Notes: a model not told the origin generated them from the sequence alone. A stretch of DNA of 64,000 bases from Siphonobacter sp. BAB-5405 (GCF_002872335.1 NZ_NJAG01000001.1:124001-188000); one strand, 5' to 3'. Numbered from the stretch's first letter, positions 34,819 through 43,419 are shown. Made by a program: numbers and translations.

Positions 34819-35997
34819 TTAGGATTTACGAAACGCCCCATAACTACTCAACTTATCTGCCCGCAGTACCTGACCCGTGGACTGAAACAGCATATAGTTT
34901 ACTTCTACTGAGGCATGGTACTCGATCACCGCATTTCGCCAGAGGCGTTTGGTAACCTGATACGATCCCTGCGAGGAAATTTGCAATCGCAGGTGGTACG
35001 CGGCAGGTTCCTGCAATACTTGATGAAGCTGTTCGATCTGTCGCAACGAGGCCAGCGTGGATACCGGACTTTCAGTAACCTGTAAGTCGGTCCAGATTTT
35101 TGTCCCCGTTTGCTGATACGATGCGAGGGCCGTTTTCAATGCATCAACGGTTTGGGTTCGTTGCCGGGCCTGAAACATTTTTTCCGCTTCGTTGCCCGCC
35201 CAGGTAGCCAGACGTTCGCGAAAGGCTTCCAGATCCAGATTCGTCTCCGTCGTGCGTTCCAGTAGCTGAGAAAGTTCCGATAAGGTTCGTAACACTACGG
35301 ATTCCGATCTAACCCGAACAGGATATAGCCGTGGATAAAACAAAGTCACGGCAGCCTGACTGCCTTGCAGCTCTTTTTGCAAGAGAGCTACGGCGTCTTC
35401 TTCACTGAGCGTTACCGGCTGACTCCTGATTTCCACTTCTTTCCGAAACAACTGCACCAGTTCGGCCAGCGACTGTACTACGCCCGTGGCCAAAGCCGGA
35501 GCCGCCAGCCATCCCATACCCAAATTCTGACTTTGTGCCAGCGGTTTATTTTCCAGCAAGGCCCTCCCCTGCTCCAGCACTTCACGGGCTTGATCCAGAG
35601 TCGTTTGAATCGACGTATTCAGCGACTGAAGTTGCTGAAGTATCAGTTGATAATTGCTCAACGCCATTACATCCGATTCCTGATAAATAATGAGTCGTGT
35701 TCCTGCAGTCAGAATCGTCTGATTATCGGTGTACACCTGCCTCATCAGTACGCGTAACTGCTGATGAGCGGATTCGGTGATTTGCGGAAATTGTACGCCT
35801 TCCCCCACTAAAATACTTCCGCTGGGTACAGGCAGAGGATTCGTGGGTCGTTCGCCCGTAAGCGTTCTGATCTCGGCTACCCGCGTTTCGGCGATGCGTT
35901 TTTCGGCTTCTACGCGTTCAGCCCGGGCTTTTGCCAGCGTAGCTGCCTGGCGGGCCTGCTTCAACTCGGCCTCTTCGGCGGGCGTAGTTCCTTCCAT
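34819..35997 (-). CDS. Coiled-coil protein of unknown function (392 aa)
   Basis: I do not recognise this family. The N-terminal 50 residues are a charged Ala/Glu/Arg-rich coiled coil (AEEAELKQARQAATLAKARA onward). Another helical stretch follows (QQLQSLNTSIQTTLDQAREV). A hydrophobic segment at about residues 165-190 (LGMGWLAAPALATGVVQSLA) may insert in a membrane or pack inside a bundle. The C-terminus is beta-rich (LRLQISSQGSYQVTKRLWRN). No signal peptide is present. It is read toward the element and the protease pair; whether the three genes act together is unknown. Confidence 0.65.
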   Translation of the reverse strand: MEGTTPAEEAELKQARQAATLAKARAERVEAEKRIAETRVAEIRTLTGERPTNPLPVPSGSILVGEGVQFPQITESAHQQLRVLMRQVYTDNQTILTAGTRLIIYQESDVMALSNYQLILQQLQSLNTSIQTTLDQAREVLEQGRALLENKPLAQSQNLGMGWLAAPALATGVVQSLAELVQLFRKEVEIRSQPVTLSEEDAVALLQKELQGSQAAVTLFYPRLYPVRVRSESVVLRTLSELSQLLERTTETNLDLEAFRERLATWAGNEAEKMFQARQRTQTVDALKTALASYQQTGTKIWTDLQVTESPVSTLASLRQIEQLHQVLQEPAAYHLRLQISSQGSYQVTKRLWRNAVIEYHASVEVNYMLFQSTGQVLRADKLSSYGAFRKS

Positions 35998-36545
35998 AGT
36001 AGGTAGTCAGAGGTTAAAGAATAGGGCAGGTATTCCCACCAAACGATTCATTTCTCAAAAGAGCTGATTACGGTCTAGAGATACAAGTTTTTAGGAAGAA
36101 ATAAGGCAGGCGAAAATGATTTTGCCACTACCCGGCACAACTGGTTTTCTAGCCTGCCAAGCTTAATGAAACCCTTTGGAGCGACGCAGAACTAACAAAC
36201 GTTTCCAACTTTCTACGATCTACTAACTCTTTTTCCACTCATCCCGGTAAAGTGACCACTCATCCCTGAAATATTAAAAAAACGCCCCTGACTGCAACGC
36301 AGCCCTGATTCGCTGCATCCTTGGTGTGTAAATAAGGTCAGCCGTTTTGGAACGCAAACCCCATCAATCACCGCTCATCCAGCAACCAAGCCTTACATAC
36401 TACTTTGCATTGCATAGTACCTGTTTTCAACCCAACTTTGAATCATCAATCAGGCCAGTCACCTCTGATGAACGTACCCAAGCCATGATTTTCTAAAACA
36501 ACCGATTAGCTCACTTTTGCCTGTCAATCTCAATCGATAAAAGCC
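35998..36545. other. Intergenic region with direct repeats, no gene seen
   Basis: Gap of 548 bases. It holds a 7-bp inverted pair GGCAGGC (36105-36111) / GCCTGCC (36152-36158) and three copies of CCRCTCATCC (36235, 36256, 36371). I see no convincing short gene, tRNA or terminator in it. Confidence 0.6.
36235..36266 (+). promoter_or_regulatory. Candidate direct-repeat operator upstream of a secreted protein gene
   Basis: CCACTCATCCC occurs at 36235-36245 and again at 36256-36266, exactly 21 bases apart (two helical turns); a third copy, CCGCTCATCC, is at 36371-36380. Spacing of this kind suits a dimeric regulator binding one face of DNA, for example a LytTR-type protein. The regulator identity is a guess. 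Confidence 0.4.
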
Positions 36546-36935
36546 ATGAAAACTTCCATTCAATCTCTGTTCGCTCTTGCTTTTGCTTTCGTTACCCTGA
36601 ACAGCTTTGCTGCTCCTCGTCCAACGGAAGATCCTAAGGGAACCGCTAAATCTTCTTATGCCGTCAATGTCTTCAAAGGGAAACAAGGCAAAGTCAACTT
36701 TCTGTTGGAAAAAGTAGCGGGTAAGAAACTGATCGTTTCGCTGCGAAATGCCAAGGGCGATATTCTTTTCAGTGAAAACATCAGTAAAAACGCTACCGGC
36801 TACGCCCGCCGTTTTGATATGAACGAACTGGCCGATGGTCAATACCACATTGAAGTGACCGATGGTGAAACCGTCGTCAAAAAAGACATCAGTCTAAATA
36901 CCGATAAGCCCACTCGCGTGGTGTTTGTGAATTAA
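36546..36935 (+). CDS. Small secreted protein (129 aa), beta-rich
   Basis: Signal peptide MKTSIQSLFALAFAFVTLNSFA, then a lysine-rich segment and an Ig-like beta sandwich: LIVSLRNAKGDILFSENISK, FDMNELADGQYHIEVTDGET, ending TRVVFVN. This pattern resembles the small C-terminal-like Ig domains common in secreted Bacteroidota proteins (DUF3244 type), but the match is by pattern only. Well expressed genes in these bacteria often have this composition. A strong terminator follows. Confidence 0.75.
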   Translation: MKTSIQSLFALAFAFVTLNSFAAPRPTEDPKGTAKSSYAVNVFKGKQGKVNFLLEKVAGKKLIVSLRNAKGDILFSENISKNATGYARRFDMNELADGQYHIEVTDGETVVKKDISLNTDKPTRVVFVN

Positions 36936-36974
36936 TTAATTTCCCTATATTCCTTCAATCGTGTCTGAATGCTC

Positions 36975-37011
36975 TCAGGCCTTTGTCTAGCCGACAAAGG
37001 CCTGAAACTTT
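36975..37011 (+). terminator. Rho-independent terminator
   Basis: Perfect 13-bp stem TCAGGCCTTTGTC (36975-36987) / GACAAAGGCCTGA (36993-37005), loop TAGCC, then AACTTTTTT. Follows the small secreted protein gene. Confidence 0.92.
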
Positions 37012-37043
37012 TTTATAGGGGGTAATCGAAATCGGGAACCCTC

Positions 37044-37068
37044 TTTTACAAAAGAATCTTTTGTAAAA
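37044..37068. promoter_or_regulatory. 25-bp palindrome, candidate operator of the dehydrogenase gene
   Basis: TTTTACAAAAGA (37044-37055), a single A, then TCTTTTGTAAAA (37057-37068): a perfect 12-bp inverted repeat. It lies 28 bases upstream of the -7 box of the following gene. A loop of one base rules out a useful RNA hairpin, so a protein-binding site is the better reading. Confidence 0.7.
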
Positions 37069-37096
37069 ACCCGACTCTTAAAAAAAGTCTATCGGT

Positions 37097-37104
37097 TACC
37101 TTTG
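37097..37104 (+). promoter_or_regulatory. Candidate -7 promoter box for the FAD/Fe-S dehydrogenase gene
   Basis: TACCTTTG matches TAnnTTTG and is followed by CACCCC; the ATG lies 25 bases downstream at 37130, giving a short leader. Confidence 0.7.
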
Positions 37105-37129
37105 CACCCCCGAAGCAATAAAACGTACT

Positions 37130-40120
37130 ATGACTACAGCAACGGCTCGATTAATTACGAAGCCTTCTGTCCCGACCGAAGCTCTCCGTGACCTCGCTGC
37201 CCGCCTTGAAGGCGAATTCTACTACGACGAAACCATGCGTACGCTTTACGCAACGGATGCCTCGGCGTATCGCGAGTTTCCTACGGCTGTAGCCTTGCCC
37301 AAGACGCAGGAAGACCTTAAAACGCTCATCGCCTTTGCCCGGCAGTACCACACCTCGCTTATTCCGCGTACCGCCGGTACGTCTCTGGCGGGTCAGGTAG
37401 TGGGGGCCGGTATTGTGGTTGACGTTTCCAAATATTTTAATAAAATCCTGGAAATCAATCCCGAAGAAGGATGGGTACGGGTACAGCCCGGCGTCGTACG
37501 CGACGAACTGAACCTGTTCCTGAAACCCTACGGATTTTTGTTTGGACCCGAAACGTCCACGGCTAACCGGGCCATGATTGGGGGTATGGTGGGCAATAAC
37601 TCCTGCGGTTCCAACTCCGTTGTTTACGGTTCCACGCGGGAACACGTTCTGGAAGTGAAAACCCTACTGGCGGATGGTTCGGAAGCTACCTTTGGTTCCC
37701 TTTCGGCAGATCAACCTCTGGTACAATCTCTGCTTAAAGGCGAAACTACCTTGCCGGGTATTTCCAACCATTTAGAAGCCGACATTTATCGCAAGACCTT
37801 TGAAATTTTAAAGGATACAGCAAATCAGGAAGAAATCCGTAAGAATTTCCCGAAACCCAGCATCGAACGCCGGAATACGGGATACGCCCTGGATATGCTG
37901 CTCTACTGCGAGCCGTTTACGCCCGGAGGTATGGATTTCAATTTCTGCCAGCTCCTGGCCGGATCGGAAGGTACGCTTTGCTTTCTGACGGAAATCAAAT
38001 TGCACATCAATCCTCTACCACCTAAGGAAGCGGGCTTGATTTGCGTACACTTTCATTCGGTCGATGAGGCCTTACGGGCCAATATCATCGCCATGCAGTA
38101 CAAGCCTTCGGCGAGTGAGTTGATCGACCATTACATTCTCGAGTGTACGAAAGAAAACATCGAACAGAGTAAAAACCGCTTTTTCGTGCAGGGCGACCCC
38201 GGAGCCATTCTGGTCGTTGAGTTTCGAAAAGAAACCAGGGAGGAAATTCTGGAAGTAGCCGCCCGCATGGAAGCCGAAATGAAAGCGGCTCACCTGGGCT
38301 ACCACTTCCCCATCCTGTTTGGAGCCGATACGGGTAAAATCTGGGCCCTGCGTAAAGCCGGATTAGGGCTGCTTTCCAACCTGCCCGGTGATGAAAAAGC
38401 CGTAGCGGTGATTGAAGATACGACGGTCGATATCCATGACCTGCCCGACTACATTCGGGATTTCAACGAAATTCTGGCGAAAAACGGCATGAGTGCCGTG
38501 CACTACGCCCACGCGGGTTCGGGCGAGATTCACCTGCGTCCGATCATCAACCTGAAGACCCGCGAGGGGAATCAGCAATTCCGGTTGATTGCCGAAGAAA
38601 TTGCCAAACTGGTAAAGAAATACGACGGTTCGCTTTCGGGTGAACACGGCGATGGCCGCTTGCGGGGCGAGTTCATTTCCTGGATGGTGGGCGAGAAAAA
38701 CTACGCCCTCATGAAGGAAGTGAAGCGGATGTGGGATCCGGAAAATATTTTCAATCCCGGAAAAGTGGTTGATACGCCGCCCATGCATACGTTTCTGCGA
38801 TACGAGCCGGGTCAGCAAACGCCGCATTTCCAGACCTTTTTCCGGTATCAGAATCAGGACGTGCTTCAACACGCCGAGCAGTGCAACGGTTCGGGCGACT
38901 GCCGTAAGACGGAATTGAGCGGTGGTACCATGTGCCCCAGTTTCATGGCGACGCGAAACGAGAAGGAAACGACGCGAGCCCGGGCCAACATCCTGCGGGA
39001 GTTTCTGACTAATTCTACGCAAACCAACCGTTTTGCCCACGACGAGATCAAGGAAGTTCTCGACCTCTGTCTGCTCTGCAAGGGTTGCAAGGCCGAATGC
39101 CCTTCAAACGTGGATATGGCGAAACTCAAAATGGAGTTTTTGCAGCATTACTACGAAGCCAAAGGCGTACCACTACGTTCGAGGCTGGTGGCTAATTTTA
39201 CTTCGCTGAACAAACTGGCTAGTCTGGCTCCCTGGGCGTATAACGGCATTTTTGATACCCCGGCCTTGCGACGCGTGGCAAATAAAATGGTCGGTTTCCA
39301 CCCGGATCGTACCATGCCTTTGCTGGCGAAGCAAACTTTTACCAACTGGTGGAATAAGGAAGCCAAAACGAAAAAACCGTTAGCTCCGAGTTTCTACCTG
39401 TTTGCCGATGAATTCACGAACTATAATGACGTGGAAATCGGCAAGAAAGTTGTGCAGCTTTTTGAGCGATTGGGTTACAATGTGCTATTACCCGGCGAAA
39501 ACATGCAGTCGGGACGGCCCCAGTTGTCGAAAGGCTTACTGAAAATGGCGAAAGAAGTAGCCAACCGTAACGTGCGACTACTGCGTACGCTTATCACGAA
39601 AGATACGCCGCTGGTGGGTGTAGAGCCTTCGGCCATTCTTACCTTCCGCGATGAGTATCCTGATCTGGTAGATGAAGAACTGGTTGACGATGCCAAAGCC
39701 ATTGCCTCGCACACCTATACGTTCGAGGAATACCTGGCTCAGGAACTCGACGCCAAACGCGTCAAAGCTGATCAGTTTACGACCGAAAAACGGCTTATCA
39801 AACTGCACGGACACTGTCAGCAAAAGGCCATGAGTTCGCTCGTGCCGAGTAAGAAAATTCTGTCCTTACCCGCTAACTACGAGGTCCAACTCATTCCTTC
39901 GGGATGCTGCGGTATGGCCGGAAGTTTTGGGTACGAAGCCGAGCATTACGACGTTTCCATGAAAATTGGGGAACTGGTTCTTTTCCCAACGATTCGCAAA
40001 CAGCCCGAAGAGGTGATCATCGCCGCAGCGGGTACGAGTTGCCGCCACCAGATTCACGATGGTACGGGTCGGGAAGCCCTGCACCCGGCGGAGATATTGT
40101 GGAATGCGTTGGCGAAATAG
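37130..40120 (+). CDS. FAD-binding and (Fe-S)-binding oxidoreductase, D-lactate/glycolate dehydrogenase type
   Basis: 996 aa fusion of a GlcD-like flavin domain and a GlcF-like Fe-S domain. FAD-binding block PRTAGTSLAGQVVGAGIVVD (about residues 81-100), GGMVGNNSCGSNSVVYGSTR, AGSEGTLCFLTEIKL, and the flavin C-terminal SGEHGDGRLRGEF. Two Fe-S sites: CNGSGDC...CPSF and CLLCKGCKAECPS. Then two CCG-type cysteine domains ending GCCGMAGSFGYE. Such fused enzymes oxidise D-lactate, glycolate or 2-hydroxyglutarate and feed quinone; which one cannot be said. The upstream palindrome suggests control by a substrate-responsive repressor. A terminator follows. Confidence 0.9.
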   Translation: MTTATARLITKPSVPTEALRDLAARLEGEFYYDETMRTLYATDASAYREFPTAVALPKTQEDLKTLIAFARQYHTSLIPRTAGTSLAGQVVGAGIVVDVSKYFNKILEINPEEGWVRVQPGVVRDELNLFLKPYGFLFGPETSTANRAMIGGMVGNNSCGSNSVVYGSTREHVLEVKTLLADGSEATFGSLSADQPLVQSLLKGETTLPGISNHLEADIYRKTFEILKDTANQEEIRKNFPKPSIERRNTGYALDMLLYCEPFTPGGMDFNFCQLLAGSEGTLCFLTEIKLHINPLPPKEAGLICVHFHSVDEALRANIIAMQYKPSASELIDHYILECTKENIEQSKNRFFVQGDPGAILVVEFRKETREEILEVAARMEAEMKAAHLGYHFPILFGADTGKIWALRKAGLGLLSNLPGDEKAVAVIEDTTVDIHDLPDYIRDFNEILAKNGMSAVHYAHAGSGEIHLRPIINLKTREGNQQFRLIAEEIAKLVKKYDGSLSGEHGDGRLRGEFISWMVGEKNYALMKEVKRMWDPENIFNPGKVVDTPPMHTFLRYEPGQQTPHFQTFFRYQNQDVLQHAEQCNGSGDCRKTELSGGTMCPSFMATRNEKETTRARANILREFLTNSTQTNRFAHDEIKEVLDLCLLCKGCKAECPSNVDMAKLKMEFLQHYYEAKGVPLRSRLVANFTSLNKLASLAPWAYNGIFDTPALRRVANKMVGFHPDRTMPLLAKQTFTNWWNKEAKTKKPLAPSFYLFADEFTNYNDVEIGKKVVQLFERLGYNVLLPGENMQSGRPQLSKGLLKMAKEVANRNVRLLRTLITKDTPLVGVEPSAILTFRDEYPDLVDEELVDDAKAIASHTYTFEEYLAQELDAKRVKADQFTTEKRLIKLHGHCQQKAMSSLVPSKKILSLPANYEVQLIPSGCCGMAGSFGYEAEHYDVSMKIGELVLFPTIRKQPEEVIIAAAGTSCRHQIHDGTGREALHPAEILWNALAK

Positions 40121-40140
40121 CCGGTATACTTCTTCCATCA

Positions 40141-40189
40141 AAAGCCTCGCAGTCGCTTCATATATTGGGGCAACTGTGAGGCTTTTTGT
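40141..40189. terminator. Bidirectional-looking terminator after the dehydrogenase gene
   Basis: AAAAGCCTCGCAGT (40141-40154) pairs with ACTGTGAGGCTTTT (40174-40187) with one G-T pair; a T-run follows. Twenty bases after the gene stop. Confidence 0.85.
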
Positions 40190-40315
40190 TTCTAAATGTC
40201 TCATTCATTTACGCTGAAGCATGGGCTTTCAAACAGGTCCAGAGCATACCTTAGCAAGAAGAGATGAACCAAACGCTACGGAAATTGATTTATATGTATA
40301 TACACACATTGACTC

Positions 40316-41164
40316 ATGACACTTCGTACCATTCATAAACTCATTCATCCGCAGCCTCGCCCCATGGGCCCGCTAACGATGCACCAACCCCTGCCCGCTG
40401 CCGGAATTGATCAGATTGATCCGTTTTTATTACTGCACCACCACGGTCCACAGAACTTTCCGGGTCGGAATAGTGGCTTACCCTTTGGCCCCCACCCTCA
40501 CCGGGGTTTTGAAACCGTCACGTTCATTTACGAAGGCGATGTGCAGCACCGGGATAGCAGCGGTTTTGCCAGTACGATTGACAGAGGGGGCGTTCAGTGG
40601 ATGACGGCAGGCAGTGGTTTAGTTCACTCGGAAGGCTCGTCGCCTGAATTTCGGGAAAAAGGGGGCCCGGTCGAACTCATTCAGCTCTGGACTAATTTGC
40701 CCGCTCAATTCAAAATGGTGGCTCCCCAGTACACGGGTTTACAGCAAAAAGACATCCCGACCGTAACCCTTCACAAAGGTACGGCAGCGGTGGTTTCGGG
40801 AACCTGGGACCATACACAAGGCCCCATTCAACCGATTTATGAGGTTGCACTGGCAAACATTACCCTGGAGGCGGGTGGAAGCTTCACCCGTACGATCGAA
40901 GCGAATCAGAATATTCTGTTCTATTTACTGAATGGAAGTATTACCGTCAACGGAACGGCCATTAGTGGTCGAACGCTGGTCGTTTTTGCGAACGAGGGGG
41001 AAGAAATTCAGGTACAAGCCTCGGCCTACTCACGGATTCTCCTGGGTTCGGCCCTGCCCATCCAGGAACCCGTCGTCACGCACGGTCCGTTTGTGATGAA
41101 TACTCGCGAAGAAATTCAGGAAGCCCTGTATGATTATCAGATGGGTAAAATGGGAACCTTATAA
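40316..41164 (+). CDS. Pirin family protein
   Basis: Cytosolic bicupin, some members of which are quercetinases. Metal-site motifs in the N-terminal cupin: GPHPHRGFETVTFIYEGDVQ with paired histidines, and ITAGSGLVHSE-type WMTAGSGLVHSEGSSPEF. FLLLHHHGP is the usual family start region. 282 aa is normal. The physiological function of bacterial pirins is mostly unknown. A separate promoter is likely because a terminator separates it from the dehydrogenase gene. Confidence 0.9.
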   Translation: MTLRTIHKLIHPQPRPMGPLTMHQPLPAAGIDQIDPFLLLHHHGPQNFPGRNSGLPFGPHPHRGFETVTFIYEGDVQHRDSSGFASTIDRGGVQWMTAGSGLVHSEGSSPEFREKGGPVELIQLWTNLPAQFKMVAPQYTGLQQKDIPTVTLHKGTAAVVSGTWDHTQGPIQPIYEVALANITLEAGGSFTRTIEANQNILFYLLNGSITVNGTAISGRTLVVFANEGEEIQVQASAYSRILLGSALPIQEPVVTHGPFVMNTREEIQEALYDYQMGKMGTL

Positions 41165-41170
41165 CTTAGC

Positions 41171-41313
41171 GTTTTGGGTTTAGTGTTTTGAGTTTCGGGA
41201 TAAGTGTCGGAATAGTGTATCAGGGAGTTGAATAGCTACAAAAAAACACTATGTCTTCAAGGTATCTAACCCTTACCAGTCAGAAACTTAACTCTAAACT
41301 CTAAACCCAAAAC
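41171..41313. repeat. Long-range inverted repeat between convergent genes
   Basis: GTTTTGGGTTTAG at 41171-41183 and CTAAACCCAAAAC at 41301-41313 are a perfect 13-bp inverted pair 117 bases apart, embedded in repeated GTTT/AAAC words. It separates the pirin gene from the convergent NTF2-like gene. Confidence 0.8.
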
Positions 41314-41319
41314 TCTAAA

Positions 41320-41754
41320 CTAAAGCTTATACGCCTGGCGACCCAGTAGCAGCCACTTTCCTTTTTCCTTCACCCAGGTCAAGAGTACGCCTAGTTTGAC
41401 TTGTCCCGCCTGCCCTTTGTTGGCCGTTTCGCCCGCGAGCGTATGCCGTACCAGAGCCGTACTACCTACTACCGTGACGGTTTGATCACTTAGGTTGATG
41501 GATTTAAAGACGGAATTTCCGTTTGTCAGGTTCTCTACAAACAGAGCTTTATCTTCAATCAGGCCGCTCGAATGTCCGTAATTAAGCCGATCATGGGTAA
41601 TGGCCATCAGATCCGCTTTGTCTCCTTTCATCATGGCCGCTTTGAGTTGTTCAACGGCCTGCGTTACGGCGGTTTCTTCTTTCGACTGAGCCACAGCCGT
41701 AAGGGTAAGGGTTAGTAGTGCCATACTCACTACCAGTACTAGCGTTTTTTTCAT
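41320..41754 (-). CDS. Exported nuclear transport factor 2-like (SnoaL/DUF4440) protein
   Basis: 144 aa. Signal peptide MKKTLVLVVSMALLTLTLTAVAQ, then the cone-fold pattern of DUF4440 proteins: VTQAVEQLKAAMMKGDKADL, HDRLNYGHSSGLIEDKALFV, VTVVGSTALVRHTLAG and VLLTWVKEKGKWLLLGRQA. These proteins bind or isomerise small molecules; no substrate can be assigned. Confidence 0.85.
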   Translation of the reverse strand: MKKTLVLVVSMALLTLTLTAVAQSKEETAVTQAVEQLKAAMMKGDKADLMAITHDRLNYGHSSGLIEDKALFVENLTNGNSVFKSINLSDQTVTVVGSTALVRHTLAGETANKGQAGQVKLGVLLTWVKEKGKWLLLGRQAYKL

Positions 41755-41835
41755 AGCTATCCGGTTGTTTGGATTTACTCGTCCAGAGGTTTATTCAGAG
41801 AAGACGGATAAAAACGTTTCCTCCCTCATTACTTC

Positions 41836-42168
41836 CTAGATCAATCGGGTGCCGTTGGGTACCGGGCGTTCGGGTTGAGCCAGTACAATGGCTCCATCAG
41901 CATCGGGAAATCCCGTTACCAGTACTTCCGAAAAAAAGTTAGCGATTTGCCGGGGCGGGAAGTTAGTCACGGCGATCACCTGTTTTCCAACCAGTTCTTC
42001 CTTGGTGTAATGCACCGTAATCTGGGCCGAAGAACGTTTTTCGCCGAGTTCAGGGCCAAAATCAATCCAAAGCTGGTAGGCAGGTTTTTTGGCTTTAGGA
42101 AAATCTTCTACACGAAGAATCGTGCCGATCCGTAATTCTACGGCTTCAAAATCATTCCAGGAAATCAT
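41836..42168 (-). CDS. csaA: tRNA-binding domain protein CsaA
   Basis: 110 aa OB-fold protein homologous to the tRNA-binding domain of methionyl/phenylalanyl-tRNA synthetases. Starts MISWNDFEAVELRIGTILRV, with FPKAKKPAYQLWIDFG, QITVHYTKEELVGKQVIAVT and NFPPRQIANFFSEVLVTGFP, all family landmarks. CsaA acts as a chaperone-like protein in some bacteria. The earlier ATG (42225) adds a hydrophobic leader running through a terminator hairpin and is rejected. Confidence 0.92.
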   Translation of the reverse strand: MISWNDFEAVELRIGTILRVEDFPKAKKPAYQLWIDFGPELGEKRSSAQITVHYTKEELVGKQVIAVTNFPPRQIANFFSEVLVTGFPDADGAIVLAQPERPVPNGTRLI

Positions 42169-42190
42169 AAATGAGCGAGCTAATGAAAGG

Positions 42191-42219
42191 CACAAAAAAA
42201 GCCTTTTCGTTAGAAAGGC
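42191..42219 (-). terminator. Minus-strand terminator just upstream of csaA
   Basis: On the minus strand, GCCTTT-CTAACGA-AAAGGC is followed by TTTTTTT. It lies 23 bases before the csaA start, so it ends a transcript arriving from upstream rather than csaA itself. Confidence 0.75.
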
Positions 42220-42231
42220 CAGCACTGAAGG

Positions 42232-42275
42232 GGCTAAAAAAATAAGTCTCCGATCCGAGAAACCCGAATCGGAGA
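42232..42275 (-). terminator. Second minus-strand terminator in tandem
   Basis: Stem TCTCCGAT (42268-42275, minus strand) / ATCGGAGA (42247-42254), then CTTATTTTTTT on the minus strand. With the previous hairpin it forms a double stop for a short minus-strand transcript. Confidence 0.75.
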
Positions 42276-42460
42276 GCGGCGTCTATCCAACCCACGTTAT
42301 ACCCGATCTGCAGACGCAGCGAGATCGAGTGAGATCTTTATGAATTTCCCCGAAGGGAGTCAATGCTTTTTTTAAAATCGAAATACGGAATTCGTATTCT
42401 TAAAACTGCCAAACATTCACTATCACGCTGATTGCGGCTGTTTTACTCTGCAACATTACA
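42276..42460 (-). ncRNA. Candidate non-coding RNA ending at the tandem terminators
   Basis: There is no reading frame here, yet the minus strand ends in two consecutive terminators. Within the last 100 bases several pairings can be drawn: GCGTCT (42311-42316 region) with AGACGC (42278-42283 region), and CGATCT with AGATCG around 42303-42326. I do not recognise tmRNA, RNase P, SRP or 6S motifs. The 5' end is unknown; 42460 is a guess at the limit of non-AT-rich sequence. Bases 42461-42724 are AT-rich and otherwise show only the tsaB promoter box. Confidence 0.4.
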
Positions 42461-42712
42461 AGATTTTTCTCACATTCATACGCATTATTCCTAAATTTTT
42501 TTCAAATTGATGTATAAACATGCATTGTTCTTCATAAATGAGCTTTTTTACTCACCAACTAATGGCAGTTATCTGATCTCAATGCTTATAAAACTACCTG
42601 ATTCTCTTAAAAATAAGCTTTTATGATGAGTTATTACCAAAAGCCTATGTATAAATTAATCATATCTTTCTTTAGAAGTTTTTTAGCAGGCTAAAAATCA
42701 TCCTGCAGGACT

Positions 42713-42720
42713 TATTTTTG
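42713..42720 (+). promoter_or_regulatory. Candidate -7 promoter box for tsaB
   Basis: TATTTTTG ends four bases before the tsaB ATG at 42725, the same arrangement as at aroB. If used, the message would have almost no leader. Confidence 0.5.
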
Positions 42721-42724
42721 TTCC

Positions 42725-43414
42725 ATGCTTATTCTTTCTATCGATACTTCTACGCGAGTTTGCTCCGTAGCATTGCATCAGCAGGGCGAATTACTGGGTT
42801 GCTATGAACTGTTGACGGAGAAAACCCATTCGTCCCTACTCACGACGCTCATTGAAAAGGTCGTAACGCACGCGGGTTTTTCGCTTTCTCAACTTGATGC
42901 CGTGGCCATAGCCAAAGGTCCGGGATCGTACACGGGCTTACGCATCGGCGTATCCACGGCGAAAGGATTATGTTATGCTCTGGATAAACCCCTGATTGCC
43001 GTTCACACCCTGGAGGCCATGGCGGCCCAGTTACAGCCGTTCTATCCGACCACCCATGTGCTCTGTCCCATGATTGACGCCCGTCGGATGGAAGTATACT
43101 GTGCCGAATACGAAGCGGGTACCCGACAAGTGTTGCGAGAGACGCAAGCCCGTATCATCGACGAACATAGTTTTGCGGAACTTTTACAGGAGCGTCCCGT
43201 TGTGTTCTTTGGCGATGGGGCCGCTAAATGCCAGCCCCTGCTGGCTTCGTATCACCAGGCTATTTTTCCATCGGTGAGCATTCATCCCTCGGCGGTTACG
43301 GTGGGTTATCTGGCCAAGGAGGCGTTTGATAAGCAGGCGTTCGAAGACCTGATTACGTTCGAGCCTTACTACCTGAAAGAATTTATGGGCACATTGCCCA
43401 AAGCTAAATTATAG
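42725..43414 (+). CDS. tsaB: tRNA threonylcarbamoyladenosine biosynthesis protein TsaB
   Basis: Partner of TsaD in making t6A37 of ANN-decoding tRNAs. ILSIDTSTRVCSVALHQQGE at the start is the ASKHA-type phosphate loop, then AIAKGPGSYTGLRIGVSTAK and MIDARRMEVYCAEY, all diagnostic. 229 aa is normal. The DUF2480 gene follows after 5 bases. Confidence 0.95.
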   Translation: MLILSIDTSTRVCSVALHQQGELLGCYELLTEKTHSSLLTTLIEKVVTHAGFSLSQLDAVAIAKGPGSYTGLRIGVSTAKGLCYALDKPLIAVHTLEAMAAQLQPFYPTTHVLCPMIDARRMEVYCAEYEAGTRQVLRETQARIIDEHSFAELLQERPVVFFGDGAAKCQPLLASYHQAIFPSVSIHPSAVTVGYLAKEAFDKQAFEDLITFEPYYLKEFMGTLPKAKL

Positions 43415-43419
43415 TTGAC

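Noticed and set aside
36101-36160. Terminator or small RNA from the GGCAGGC/GCCTGCC pair
   Set aside because: Seven pairs around a 40-base loop and no T-run; it is too weak to call.
42276-42460. tmRNA or RNase P RNA in the csaA upstream gap
   Set aside because: No tag-peptide reading frame, no tRNA-like 3' end, and no RNase P core motif could be found by eye.
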